NCBI RefSeq assembly: GCF_001429395.1
Contig: NZ_LMJT01000002.1
Span: 62,001 to 126,000 of the forward strand
Direction of reading: 5' to 3'
From: Allobosea sp. Root381
Lineage (GTDB): Bacteria > Pseudomonadota > Alphaproteobacteria > Rhizobiales > Beijerinckiaceae
Length of the DNA stretch: 64,000 nt
How positions within the stretch are numbered: position 1 is the stretch's first letter; the number at the start of each line of letters is the position of its first letter. Positions 53,165 through 61,422 of this stretch are shown piece by piece. Both the position numbers and the translations under genes were made by a program. The notes under the pieces are model-generated. The model had not been told where the DNA came from. It was given only the letters and a program-made list of their open reading frames with translations, and searched no databases.

Positions 53165-53824
53165 TCAGTCGCGGTCGGGCGCTCCGGGCGGGAAGAAGCC
53201 GCGATAGGGCCTCGCCTCCTCGACCGCCCGCGCGAAGGACGGGCGCGCGAGCAGCCGCGCCCGGTAGGCGCGCGTATTCGGGAAGGCGGTGTCGATCTCG
53301 TGGACCCAGTCGGCGTAGAACAGGGCCGGCGCCGCCGCACAATCCGCCAGGCCGAATTCGTCACCGCAGGACCATTCGCGCGCGCCGAGCCGGCCGTCCA
53401 GCCACTCATAGGCCGAATCCAGCATGGCGCGGGCTTCGGCGACGCCATGTGGGTCGCGATTCTCCGGCTCGCGGATATGGTCGAAGACGATCTTCTGCAT
53501 CGGCGTCATGACGTAGTTGTCGAAGAAGCGGTCCATCATCCTGACCGCGAGCGCCGCCCTCGCATCCGCCGGAAGCATCCGCGTCGAGCCGGGATGCGCC
53601 AGCGCCAGATGCTCGATGATGACGCTCGATTCCAGCACGGTCTCGGCCCCGTCGACCAGCACCGGGAAGCGCTTCAGCGGCCACAGCGCGGCAAGCTCCT
53701 CGCCGGCCTGCGGATCGTCGAAGTCGAGCAGGCGATAGCTGAAGGGCGTGTCGTTCTCGTAGAGAGCGACCAGCACCTTCTGGCAGTAGGAGGAGAAGGG
53801 GTGCGCATAGAGCTGGAGCGACAT
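53165..53824 (-). CDS. Glutathione S-transferase family protein
   Basis: A 219-residue GST. The N-terminal thioredoxin-like domain reads LQLYAHPFSSYCQKVLVALYEND with a serine cluster and Cys at the glutathione end; the cis-proline is in KRFPVLVDG and the gamma-glutamyl contact in VLESSVIIEHL. The C-terminal helical domain follows (MMDRFFDNYVMTPMQKIVFDHI, DEFGLADCAAAPALFY). ATG 53824 has GAGG 5 bases upstream. It may share a transcript with ccr upstream, across a hairpin repeat. Confidence 0.88.
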   Translation of the reverse strand: MSLQLYAHPFSSYCQKVLVALYENDTPFSYRLLDFDDPQAGEELAALWPLKRFPVLVDGAETVLESSVIIEHLALAHPGSTRMLPADARAALAVRMMDRFFDNYVMTPMQKIVFDHIREPENRDPHGVAEARAMLDSAYEWLDGRLGAREWSCGDEFGLADCAAAPALFYADWVHEIDTAFPNTRAYRARLLARPSFARAVEEARPYRGFFPPGAPDRD

Positions 53825-53930
53825 CGCGACCTCGGAACGGAGATTCACTTTACCGATCGTTTAAGTGTTATCTCTCGGCAACGCAAGCCGAGCGGTGCTG
53901 TCCGCGTCACGCATCCCCGTCGTGAGGCGC

Positions 53931-54025
53931 CGTCACTGCGAGGAGCGTGAGCGACGCAGCAATCCAGAGCGGCAGTGCTCTACGGCCCCCTGGATCCCTT
54001 CGTCGCTTCGTTCCTCGCAATGACG
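53931..54025. repeat. CGTCATTGCGAG palindromic repeat, copy 2, between ccr and gst
   Basis: Left arm CGTCACTGCGAG (53931-53942; one base different from copy 1) and right arm CTCGCAATGACG (54014-54025), with inner pairing of CAATCCAG and CTGGATCC. It ends 3 bp after the ccr stop codon, so transcripts leaving ccr pass directly through it. Confidence 0.85.
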
Positions 54026-54028
54026 AAA

Positions 54029-55300
54029 CTATCGCGCCAGCGCCTCCGCCACGTCCTCATAGGTCCGCAAGCCCGTGCGCGGGGCATAGACCAGCACGGC
54101 CATGTTGCCGGGCGCGTGCTCGTTCTTCCACATCTTGTGGTGGGCGAGCGGGATCTTGTCCCAGGGGAAGACCTCGGACATGCAGGGGTCGATGCGGCGG
54201 TCGAGCACGAACTGGTTGGCGGCGCTCGCCTGCTTGAGATGGGCGAAATGCGAGCCCTGGACGCGCTTCTGGCGCATCCAGACATAGCGGGCGTCGAAGG
54301 TGATGTTGAAGCCCGAGGTGCCGGCACAGAACACCACCATGCCGCCGCGCTTTGCGACGAGGCAGGAGACCGGGAAGGTGCTCTCGCCCGGATGCTCGAA
54401 GACGATGTCGACATCCTTCTTGCCGGTGACGTCCCAGATCGCCTTGCCGAACTTCCGGGCCTCCTTCACCCAGGCGTCGTATTCGGGCGAGTTGACCTTG
54501 GGCATCTGGCCCCAGCAGTCGAAGTCCTTGCGGTTGACCACGCCCTTGGCGCCCAGCCCCAGGACATAGTCGCGCTTGGTCTCGTCCGAGATCACGCCGA
54601 TGGCGTTGGCGCCCGAGGCCGCGCAGAGCTGCACGCCGAAGACGCCGAGGCCGCCGGAGGCACCCCAGACGAGAACGTTGTCGCCAGGCTTGATGGTGTG
54701 CGGAGCATGACCGAACAGCATGCGGTAGGCCGTCGCCAGGGTCAGCGTGTAGCAGGCGGCCTCCTCCCAGGCGAGGTGCCGGGGCTTCTGCATCAGCTGG
54801 CGCGACTGGACCCGACAGAACTGCGCGAAGGAGCCGTCCGGCGTCTCATATCCCCAGATGCGCTGCGAGGGGGAGAACATCGGATCGCCGCCGTTGCACT
54901 CCTCGTCGTCGCCGTCATCCTGGTTGCAATGGACGATGACCTCGTCGCCGACCTTCCAGCGCTTCACCTTGGAGCCGACCGCCCAGACGATGCCGGCACA
55001 GTCGGAGCCTGCTATGTGGAGCGCGCCCTTGTGCACGTCGAAGGGCGAGATCGGCTGGCCGAGCCCGGCCCAGATACCGTTGTAGTTGACGCCGCCGGCC
55101 ATCACGAGGAGCAGCACCTCTTCCTCGCCGATCGCCCAGGTCGGCACGACCTCGATCTGGAAGCTCTCCTGCGGCGGCCCGTGGCGCTCCCGGCGGATCG
55201 TCCAGGCATACATGCTGGCGGGGACATGGCCGAGCGGCGGCAATTCGCCGAGTTCGTAGAGATCCTTGAGCGGTGTCGCGGAGGCATGCGGCTTCGACAT
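54029..55300 (-). CDS. ccr: Crotonyl-CoA carboxylase/reductase
   Basis: Ccr carries out NADPH-dependent reductive carboxylation of crotonyl-CoA to ethylmalonyl-CoA, the key step of the ethylmalonyl-CoA pathway for growth on acetate and other C1/C2 substrates. The 423-residue MDR-family protein has VMAGGVNYNGIWAGLGQP, the nucleotide-binding glycines VLVWGASGGLGVFGVQL, and the CCR-specific text VISDETKRDYVLGLGAKGVVNRKDF and HFAHLKQASAANQFV. ATG 55300. It is the first gene of the minus-strand run ccr-gst-eamA-mcd. Confidence 0.94.
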   Translation of the reverse strand: MSKPHASATPLKDLYELGELPPLGHVPASMYAWTIRRERHGPPQESFQIEVVPTWAIGEEEVLLLVMAGGVNYNGIWAGLGQPISPFDVHKGALHIAGSDCAGIVWAVGSKVKRWKVGDEVIVHCNQDDGDDEECNGGDPMFSPSQRIWGYETPDGSFAQFCRVQSRQLMQKPRHLAWEEAACYTLTLATAYRMLFGHAPHTIKPGDNVLVWGASGGLGVFGVQLCAASGANAIGVISDETKRDYVLGLGAKGVVNRKDFDCWGQMPKVNSPEYDAWVKEARKFGKAIWDVTGKKDVDIVFEHPGESTFPVSCLVAKRGGMVVFCAGTSGFNITFDARYVWMRQKRVQGSHFAHLKQASAANQFVLDRRIDPCMSEVFPWDKIPLAHHKMWKNEHAPGNMAVLVYAPRTGLRTYEDVAEALAR

Positions 55301-55396
55301 GTCGTCTCTCCCTGCTTGGTCCGCGGTTGGAGACAGGCGCGAGCGTCCCGGCGGACTTGCCCTCAGTGGCGGACTTGCCCTCGATCATGCATCTTA

Positions 55397-55448
55397 TGCT
55401 GCGCTGCGCCATCCATCCATCGAACTATGCCGCAGCGCAAAATGCGCT
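55397..55448. promoter_or_regulatory. Nested palindromes between ccr and a divergent membrane-protein gene
   Basis: TGCGCTGCGCCAT (55400-55412) faces ATGCCGCAGCGCA (55427-55439), 13 bp with one mismatch, and AGCGCA-AAA-TGCGCT (55434-55448) is a perfect palindrome overlapping it. They lie about 100-150 bp upstream of both divergent starts (ccr 55300 and 55548), where operators are expected. Confidence 0.45.
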
Positions 55449-55547
55449 CACATCCTCCAGCAGCCGAATGTGCCCGGCACCGGCGCGGCGCAGCACAAGC
55501 TTAACCGAAGCCTGCTAGACCTGCGCCGGACAATTCCGGGGACTTCC

Positions 55548-55856
55548 ATGCGCGCTCTGCTTTTGATGCTCGGACTGCCGGATATGTCGACGCCGCAGCT
55601 GGTGATCTTCCTCGCCATCGTGGCGGTGGGCGTGCTGCTGTTCGGCTGGATTTCCGACATGCTGCTGCGCGACGGGGCCTTCGGTATCATCCTCAACGGC
55701 CTGATGATCCTGGCCGGCGCGATCGGCGGGGCCCTACTTTGGCGCAAGCTCGGCTATACGATCGGCCATAATCCCGCGCTCATCGCCTCCTTCGTCGCCC
55801 TGGGCGCGGGCCTGGCGACGCTCGTCGCGCTCAGTGCGCTGCGGCGCTGGCTCTGA
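55548..55856 (+). CDS. Small hypothetical membrane protein
   Basis: A 102-residue protein with three hydrophobic segments (about residues 15-35, 47-66 and 75-96). Text such as DGAFGIILNGLMILAGAIGGALLW resembles transglycosylase-associated or GlsB-type small membrane proteins, but the match is not firm. ATG 55548 has GGGGA 5 bases upstream. It is divergent from ccr and convergent with ubiG. Confidence 0.65.
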   Translation: MRALLLMLGLPDMSTPQLVIFLAIVAVGVLLFGWISDMLLRDGAFGIILNGLMILAGAIGGALLWRKLGYTIGHNPALIASFVALGAGLATLVALSALRRWL

Positions 55857-55892
55857 GCGGCCGGCAAGCGGAGCACTTGCCGCAAGCGGCTC

Positions 55893-56648
55893 TCAGGCCG
55901 GGCGATGTGCCGCCAGCATGTAGTTCACATCCATGTCGCGAGCCGCGCTCCAGCGCCCGGTCAGCGGGTTGTAGACCACGCCCGTCTGCGCCCCGAGCGC
56001 GAAACCGTTGGCCGCGATCGCATCGCCCAGTTCGTCAGGCGTGACGAACCTCTCCCAGTCATGGGTGCCCCTCGGTAGCCAGCGCAGGACGTATTCGGCG
56101 CCGACGATGGCGAGCGCATAGGATTTCAGCGTGCGGTTAAGGGTGGCCATTACCAGCAGCCCGCCGGGCTTCACCGCGGCGCAGCAGGCGGCAACAAAGG
56201 CCTCGACATCCGCGACGTGCTCGACCACCTCCATCGCCAGCACGATGTCGAAGCGCCTGCCCCCGGCGACGACCGCCTCGATCGTCTCTTCGCGGTAGTC
56301 GATCGCCAGCCCGCCGGCCTCGGCATGGGTGCGGGCGACCGCGATGTTGGTCGGTGCGGGGTCGAGGCCGGTGACCTCGGCGCCGAGCCGGGAGAGTGGC
56401 TCGGACAGCACGCCGCCGCCGCAGCCGATATCGACCAGGCTGAGGCCTTCGAGGGATCGCATCGTCTTCGGATCGCGCCCGAAATGCGCGCAGGCCTCGT
56501 CGCGGACGAAGGCGAGCCGCACGGGATTGAACTTGTGCAGGACGGCCATGGGTCCCTTCGGGTCCCACCAGTCGCGCGCGATCGCATCGAAGCGGGCGAC
56601 CTCGGCCGGGTCGATCGTCGAGCCTGTGCGCTGGGTCGCAGCCGCCAT
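55893..56648 (-). CDS. ubiG: Bifunctional ubiquinone biosynthesis O-methyltransferase UbiG
   Basis: UbiG performs both O-methylations of ubiquinone synthesis. The 251-residue class I methyltransferase has the SAM motif LSLVDIGCGGGVLSEPLSRLG, the acidic motif VTGLDPAP, and the family stretch FDIVLAMEVVEHVADVEAF followed by LNRTLKSYALAIVGAEYVLRW. The N-terminus contains DIARDWWDPKGPMAVLHKFN, a UbiG hallmark. ATG 56648 has AAGGA 7 bases upstream. It is divergent from lysC, a common arrangement in this order. Confidence 0.94.
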   Translation of the reverse strand: MAAATQRTGSTIDPAEVARFDAIARDWWDPKGPMAVLHKFNPVRLAFVRDEACAHFGRDPKTMRSLEGLSLVDIGCGGGVLSEPLSRLGAEVTGLDPAPTNIAVARTHAEAGGLAIDYREETIEAVVAGGRRFDIVLAMEVVEHVADVEAFVAACCAAVKPGGLLVMATLNRTLKSYALAIVGAEYVLRWLPRGTHDWERFVTPDELGDAIAANGFALGAQTGVVYNPLTGRWSAARDMDVNYMLAAHRPA

Positions 56649-56791
56649 GAACCGGTCCTTCGTTTACGCGGCGCCGCATTGACACCGCGCCTGCCGCCCG
56701 TCATCTACACCCGCCCTTGCGCCAGCGCGAGGGCGACCTTTCGACCCGGCCATGCGGCCGGCGACACACTATCGAGAGCCCGAACACCGCC

Positions 56792-58030
56792 ATGGCCCGT
56801 CTGGTGATGAAATTCGGCGGCACTTCCGTCGCCACTGTCGAGCGCATCAAGAACGCGGCGCGGCACGTCAAACGCGAGTTCGAGGCCGGCCACGAGGTCG
56901 CGATCGTGGTCTCGGCCATGTCGGGCAAGACCAACGAGCTCGTCGCCTGGTGCAAGGAGGCGTCGCCGTTCCACGACCCGGCGGAGTACGACGTCGTCGT
57001 CGCCTCGGGCGAGCAGGTCACCTCCGGCCTGATGGCGCTGGTGCTGCAGGAGATGGGGCTTCCCGCCCGCTCCTGGCAGGGCTGGCAGATCCCGCTCTAC
57101 GGCTCGGACGCGCATGGCGCGGCCCGGATCGAGAGCGTCGACGGCGCCGGCATCCTCGCCGGCTTCGACCGCAATCGCGAGATCGCCGTCTGCTCCGGCT
57201 TCCAGGGCGTCAACCCGCGCACGCACCGCATCGTCACGCTCGGCCGCGGCGGCTCGGACACCAGCGCGGTCGCGCTCGCGGCCGGGCTGAAGGCCGATCG
57301 CTGCGACATCTACACCGATGTCGACGGCGTCTACACCACCGATCCGCGCATCGTGCCGAAGGCAAGGCGCATGGACAAGGTCTCCTTCGAGGAAATGCTC
57401 GAAATGGCCTCGCTCGGCTCAAAGGTGCTGCAGGTGCGCTCGGTCGAGATCGCCATGACGCAGCGCGTGCCGACCTATGTGCGCTCCTCCTTCGACGACC
57501 CCGAAAACCCCAATCCAGGCACCCTCATCTGCGACGAGGACGACATCGTGGAACAGCAGATCGTCACCGGCATCGCGTTCTCGCGCGACGAAGCCCAGAT
57601 CACGCTCCGGCGCGTGGCCGACAAGCCCGGCGTCGCGGCGGCGATCTTCGGACCGCTCGCCGACGCCAATATCAATGTCGACATGATCATCCAGGTCGTC
57701 TCCGACGACCAGGCGACCACCGACATCACCTTCACCGTGCCGACGGCCGATTACGAGCGCGCCAGGACCCTGCTGGAGGGGCTGCAGGAAACGATCCATT
57801 ACCAGGCGCTTCAGGGCGCGACGGACGTGGTCAAGATCTCGGCCATCGGCATCGGCATGCGCAGCCATGCCGGCGTCGCGGCGCGTGCCTTCCGGGCGCT
57901 CTCGGAGAAGGGCATCAACATCCGCGCGATCACGACCTCCGAGATCAAGTTCTCGGTGCTGATCGACGCTGCCTATACCGAGCTCGCGGTGCGCACCCTG
58001 CACTCGCTCTACGGGCTCGACGCCGCCTAG
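56792..58030 (+). CDS. lysC: Aspartate kinase
   Basis: Aspartokinase phosphorylates aspartate, feeding lysine, threonine, methionine and DAP synthesis. The 412 residues have MARLVMKFGGTSVATVERI at the start, VTLGRGGSDTSAVALAAGL and CDIYTDVDGVYTTDPR in the kinase domain. Two ACT domains follow (AGIGMRSHAGVAARAF in the second) and predict feedback control, most likely by lysine and/or threonine. ATG 56792 has weak GAG upstream. A strong terminator follows. Its product pathway leads to dapA, also in this window. Confidence 0.94.
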   Translation: MARLVMKFGGTSVATVERIKNAARHVKREFEAGHEVAIVVSAMSGKTNELVAWCKEASPFHDPAEYDVVVASGEQVTSGLMALVLQEMGLPARSWQGWQIPLYGSDAHGAARIESVDGAGILAGFDRNREIAVCSGFQGVNPRTHRIVTLGRGGSDTSAVALAAGLKADRCDIYTDVDGVYTTDPRIVPKARRMDKVSFEEMLEMASLGSKVLQVRSVEIAMTQRVPTYVRSSFDDPENPNPGTLICDEDDIVEQQIVTGIAFSRDEAQITLRRVADKPGVAAAIFGPLADANINVDMIIQVVSDDQATTDITFTVPTADYERARTLLEGLQETIHYQALQGATDVVKISAIGIGMRSHAGVAARAFRALSEKGINIRAITTSEIKFSVLIDAAYTELAVRTLHSLYGLDAA

Positions 58031-58036
58031 AGACCC

Positions 58037-58073
58037 CACACCCTCCTCGCATTCCGCGAGGAGGGTGTGTTTC
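58037..58073 (+). terminator. Strong intrinsic terminator of lysC
   Basis: A 14-bp perfect stem, CACACCCTCCTCGC (58037-58050) / GCGAGGAGGGTGTG (58056-58069), with an ATTCC loop and TTTC after it. It begins 7 bp past the lysC stop. Confidence 0.9.
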
Positions 58074-58159
58074 TGCGGGCCGCCTGAGCCGAAAGGCCTA
58101 TGGCGCGCGGCAGCATCGGCTGGCAGACGGGCGGATAGCTTCCTGCCAGACTGCCAATC

Positions 58160-58900
58160 ATGCGCATCGCCGTCCTGACGGATCTCCATGCCAACCGCGA
58201 GGCGACGGAAGCCGTCCTCGCTGCCGTCGAGCGCCTCGCGCCCGACCGGATCGTCCTGCTCGGCGATCTCGTCGGCTATGGGCCCGACCCCGCCTTCGCC
58301 GTCGAGGCCGCAGAGCGGCTGGTCGCGGACGGCGCGATCTGCCTGCTCGGCAACCATGACGAAGCGGCGATCCATGGGCCGTCGGGCATGACGCCGCACG
58401 CCCATGACGCGATCCTGTGGACGCGCGAGCAGCTTTCGCCGGCGCATCTGGCCTTTCTCGCAAAGCTGCCGCTCTCGGCCGAGCTGCCCGGCATGCTCCT
58501 CGTCCACGCCAGCGCGCGCTCCCCGGCGCAATGGCCCTATGTCACCAGCGAGAAGGCGGCTGCCGAATGCCTGGCCGCCGCCGCCGCGCCGCTCGTGCTC
58601 TGCGGCCACACGCATGTGCCGGTGATCTATTACGCGCTGCCGGGACGCATGCCTGTCAGCTTCACGCCGCTGGAGCATGTCGCCGCGCCGCTCTCGGCGA
58701 TCCGCCGTCATGTCGTGGTGGTCGGTGCTGTCGGCCAGCCACGCGACGGCAATCCGGCCGCCTGCTTCGCCCTGCTCGACACCGACCGGGCGGAAATCAG
58801 CATGATCCGCGTGCCCTACGACATGCAGGAAACCGCGCGAAAGATCCGGGAATACGGGCTGCCTGACTGGCTCGCCTTACGCCTGCAGATCGGCCGCTAG
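58160..58900 (+). CDS. Metallophosphoesterase (YfcE/calcineurin-like)
   Basis: A 246-residue calcineurin-fold phosphoesterase. All metal ligands are visible: LTDLHANREA (D-x-H), VLLGDLVGYGPDP, CLLGNHDEAA and VLCGHTHVPVIY. The GDLVGYGPDP form matches the group of stand-alone phosphodiesterases near YfcE and the ApaH-like family. Substrate unknown. The Ser/Thr kinase gene starts 18 bp downstream, so the two are very likely one operon; a link in phosphate signalling is inference. Confidence 0.87.
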   Translation: MRIAVLTDLHANREATEAVLAAVERLAPDRIVLLGDLVGYGPDPAFAVEAAERLVADGAICLLGNHDEAAIHGPSGMTPHAHDAILWTREQLSPAHLAFLAKLPLSAELPGMLLVHASARSPAQWPYVTSEKAAAECLAAAAAPLVLCGHTHVPVIYYALPGRMPVSFTPLEHVAAPLSAIRRHVVVVGAVGQPRDGNPAACFALLDTDRAEISMIRVPYDMQETARKIREYGLPDWLALRLQIGR

Positions 58901-58917
58901 AACGAAGGGGAGCGCCC

Positions 58918-60321
58918 ATGGAGAGGCCGCAGACCGGCAGCGTGATCGACGGCTTCACCCTGGTCGAGCGCCTGGCCTCGGGCGCGATGTCGACGCTCTG
59001 GCGCACGACCCATCCGGAGCATCCTGGCGAGTTGGTCATGAAGGTGCCGATCCTCGATCCCGGCGCCGATGTCTCGATGATCGTCGGCTTCGAGACAGAG
59101 GTGATGATCCACAAGCGCCTCTCCGGCCCGCATGTGCCGCGCTTCGTCGCCGCGGGCGACCTCGCGCGGGTTCCCTATATCGCGATGGGGTTCGTCGCCG
59201 GCACGAGCCTCGCCAAGACGATCATCGCGCAGGCACCGCTGCCTGTTGCGGAGGTCGTGCGGATCGGCATCGCCCTCGCCGTCGCGCTCATCGACCTTCA
59301 CCGCCAGAAGGTCGTTCATCTCGACCTGAAGCCGCAGAACGTGATGATGACGCCGGCTGGCGCGGTCCTGATCGATTTCGGCCTGTCGCGGCACGCGGAA
59401 CTGCCCGACCTGCTCGGCGAGGAAAGCTCCGCGCCGATCGGAACCGCCGCCTACATCGCGCCCGAACAGGTGCTGGGCGAGCGCAACGACCCGGCCAGCG
59501 ACATCTTCGCGCTCGGCTGCATCCTCTACCAGATGGTGACCGGCGAGGAGCCGTTCGGGCGCCCGGCGACGCTGCCCGGAATGAAGCGGCGCCTCTACCA
59601 TGCGCCGAGCCCGCCCCGCAGCGTGCGGCCCGACACGCCGGCCTGGCTGGAGGAGATCATCCTGCGCTGCCTCGAGGTCGACCGCAGCCGCCGCTATGCG
59701 GACGCCGCCAAGGTCGCCTTCGACCTGCGCCACCCCGACCAGGTCGTGGTGGCGCGGCATCGCCGAAGCGCGGCGCCGCCCAGCCTCGCCCACCGCCTGC
59801 TGACCCTGTTCCAGAAGCGCGACGAGGCCGAGATCCTCGGGCCGTCGGCCAACAGGCGGCGCCAGGCCGGCCCCTCGATCATCCTCGCGGCCGTCGACCT
59901 CTCGGGCGAGCACGACCGGCTGGCTGAGGCGATCCTGGCCGAGACGAAGCGGCTTCTCGACGCGCGCGAGGATTCCTGGCTGGCCTGCCTGACCGTGCTG
60001 CGCACAGAAATCCTCCGCGAGACCCGCAGCGTCGACGAGCAGGGGCGCTCGGTCTACATCAACCGGCTCGTGGCGCTGAAGGACTGGGCGCGGCCGCTGC
60101 ATCTGCCCGAGGACCGGGTCAGCTATCACGTCATCGAGGCAGTCAGCGCCGCCGATGCGATCCTGAACTACACCGAGCACAATGACATCGACCATATCGT
60201 GCTGGGCGCCCGCTCCTCCTCCGCCGTGCGCCGCCATCTCGGGAGCATATCGAGCAAGGTCGTGGCGGAGGCGCGTTGCTCGGTCTCGGTGGTCAGGATC
60301 AAGGGAAGCGCCACAACATGA
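58918..60321 (+). CDS. Serine/threonine protein kinase fused to a universal stress protein domain
   Basis: 467 residues. Residues about 12-275 form a Hanks-type kinase: Gly-rich loop LASGAMSTLW, ATP lysine Lys42 (LVMKVP), catalytic loop HLDLKPQN (about 134-141), IDFGLSR metal motif and IAPEQ. The catalytic loop has Leu in place of Arg of HRD, so activation-loop control may differ. After a basic linker, residues about 318-460 form a UspA domain (IILAAVDLSGEHDRLAEAIL, ending GARSSSAVRRHLGSISSKV and SVSVVRIKG). No membrane helix or sensor domain is present. ATG 58918 follows AAGGGGAG closely. Targets are unknown. Confidence 0.9.
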   Translation: MERPQTGSVIDGFTLVERLASGAMSTLWRTTHPEHPGELVMKVPILDPGADVSMIVGFETEVMIHKRLSGPHVPRFVAAGDLARVPYIAMGFVAGTSLAKTIIAQAPLPVAEVVRIGIALAVALIDLHRQKVVHLDLKPQNVMMTPAGAVLIDFGLSRHAELPDLLGEESSAPIGTAAYIAPEQVLGERNDPASDIFALGCILYQMVTGEEPFGRPATLPGMKRRLYHAPSPPRSVRPDTPAWLEEIILRCLEVDRSRRYADAAKVAFDLRHPDQVVVARHRRSAAPPSLAHRLLTLFQKRDEAEILGPSANRRRQAGPSIILAAVDLSGEHDRLAEAILAETKRLLDAREDSWLACLTVLRTEILRETRSVDEQGRSVYINRLVALKDWARPLHLPEDRVSYHVIEAVSAADAILNYTEHNDIDHIVLGARSSSAVRRHLGSISSKVVAEARCSVSVVRIKGSATT

Positions 60322-60331
60322 ATCGTCATTC

Positions 60332-61411
60332 ATGGCGTTGACCGCCACCGCGCCGCTGGGGATGATGCCGCCCATGTCAGCCGGCCCAGCCTCCTCCCTG
60401 GAATTCGACCCCGCCCGCATCGACGCCTTCCTGCGCGGCGCCCTGCCCGGCAGGGCTTTGGGCGCGATGACGCTGGAGCGGATCAGCGGCGGACAGTCGA
60501 ACCCGACCTTCTTCCTGTCCTATCCTGAAGCCCAAACCCGGCTGGTGCTGCGCAAGAAGCCGCCGGGGCCGCTGCTGCCTTCGGCCCATGCGGTCGACCG
60601 CGAATATCGTATCCTGAAGGCGCTGGCCGGCTCCACCGTGCCGGTTCCGCCGGTCGTGCTGTTCCATGAGAGCGACGATGTCGTCGGTACGCCGTTCTAC
60701 CTGATGGAGCGGCTGGAAGGCCGCGTCTTCCACGACACCGCCCTGCCCGGCGTCACGCCGCCCGAGCGCCGGCAGATGTATTTCGCCATGGCTGAGACGC
60801 TGGCCGCGCTGCACAGCTTCGACTGGCAGACGGCCGGGCTCGCCGATTTCGGCAAGCCCGGCAACTACTATGCCCGCCAGATTGCCCGCTGGGGCCGGCA
60901 ATGGCGCGAGACCAGGACGCAGGATATCCCGGCGGTGGACCGCGCCTTCGAATGGCTCGCGGCGCATCTGGACGACAGCCCGGAAACCACCATCGTCCAT
61001 GGCGATTTCCGCATCGGCAACCTGATGTATGCGCCCGACGCGCCGCGCATCGTCGCGGTGCTCGACTGGGAACTCTCGACGCTCGGCCACCCGCTCTCGG
61101 ACGCCGCCTTCTCCTGCCTGCCCTGGCATTCGACGGCACAGATGTATGCGGGCATCGTCGGACTCGACCGCGAGGGCCTCGGCATCCCGACGCAGGCCGA
61201 ATATCTCGAGCGCTATTGCACCGCCGCCGGGCGCGAGGGTCCGGGCCGCTTCCATCTCGCCTTCTCGCTGCTGCGTTTCGCCGTCATCCTCGACGGCATC
61301 GCGGCGCGGGCGAAGGCAGGCAATGCCGCGGCCGAGAACGCTGTCGCCGTCGGCGAGATGGCGGAAAGTTTCGCGCTGCGTGCGCAGGCGGTCATCGACG
61401 GCCGCGACTGA
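60332..61411 (+). CDS. Phosphotransferase family protein (APH fold, ACAD10/11 N-terminal type)
   Basis: A protein of the aminoglycoside phosphotransferase fold, 345-359 residues depending on start. Motifs are LERISGGQSNPTFFLSY, RLVLRKKPPGPLLPSAHAVDREY, IVHGDFRIGNLMY (catalytic loop) and VAVLDWELSTLGHPLSDAAF. This subgroup is not for antibiotics; it matches the N-terminal kinase of ACAD10/11, which phosphorylates hydroxyacyl-CoAs. Start is uncertain: ATG 60332 is the first ATG past the kinase gene, ATG 60374 is an alternative with GGGG upstream. The acyl-CoA dehydrogenase follows after 11 bp. Confidence 0.88.
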   Translation: MALTATAPLGMMPPMSAGPASSLEFDPARIDAFLRGALPGRALGAMTLERISGGQSNPTFFLSYPEAQTRLVLRKKPPGPLLPSAHAVDREYRILKALAGSTVPVPPVVLFHESDDVVGTPFYLMERLEGRVFHDTALPGVTPPERRQMYFAMAETLAALHSFDWQTAGLADFGKPGNYYARQIARWGRQWRETRTQDIPAVDRAFEWLAAHLDDSPETTIVHGDFRIGNLMYAPDAPRIVAVLDWELSTLGHPLSDAAFSCLPWHSTAQMYAGIVGLDREGLGIPTQAEYLERYCTAAGREGPGRFHLAFSLLRFAVILDGIAARAKAGNAAAENAVAVGEMAESFALRAQAVIDGRD

Positions 61412-61422
61412 GGGAAAGCACC

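Noticed and set aside
60332..61411. Aminoglycoside-resistance phosphotransferase
   Set aside because: The fold is shared, but the sequence type and the adjacent acyl-CoA dehydrogenase match the ACAD10/11 kinase group rather than drug-modifying enzymes.
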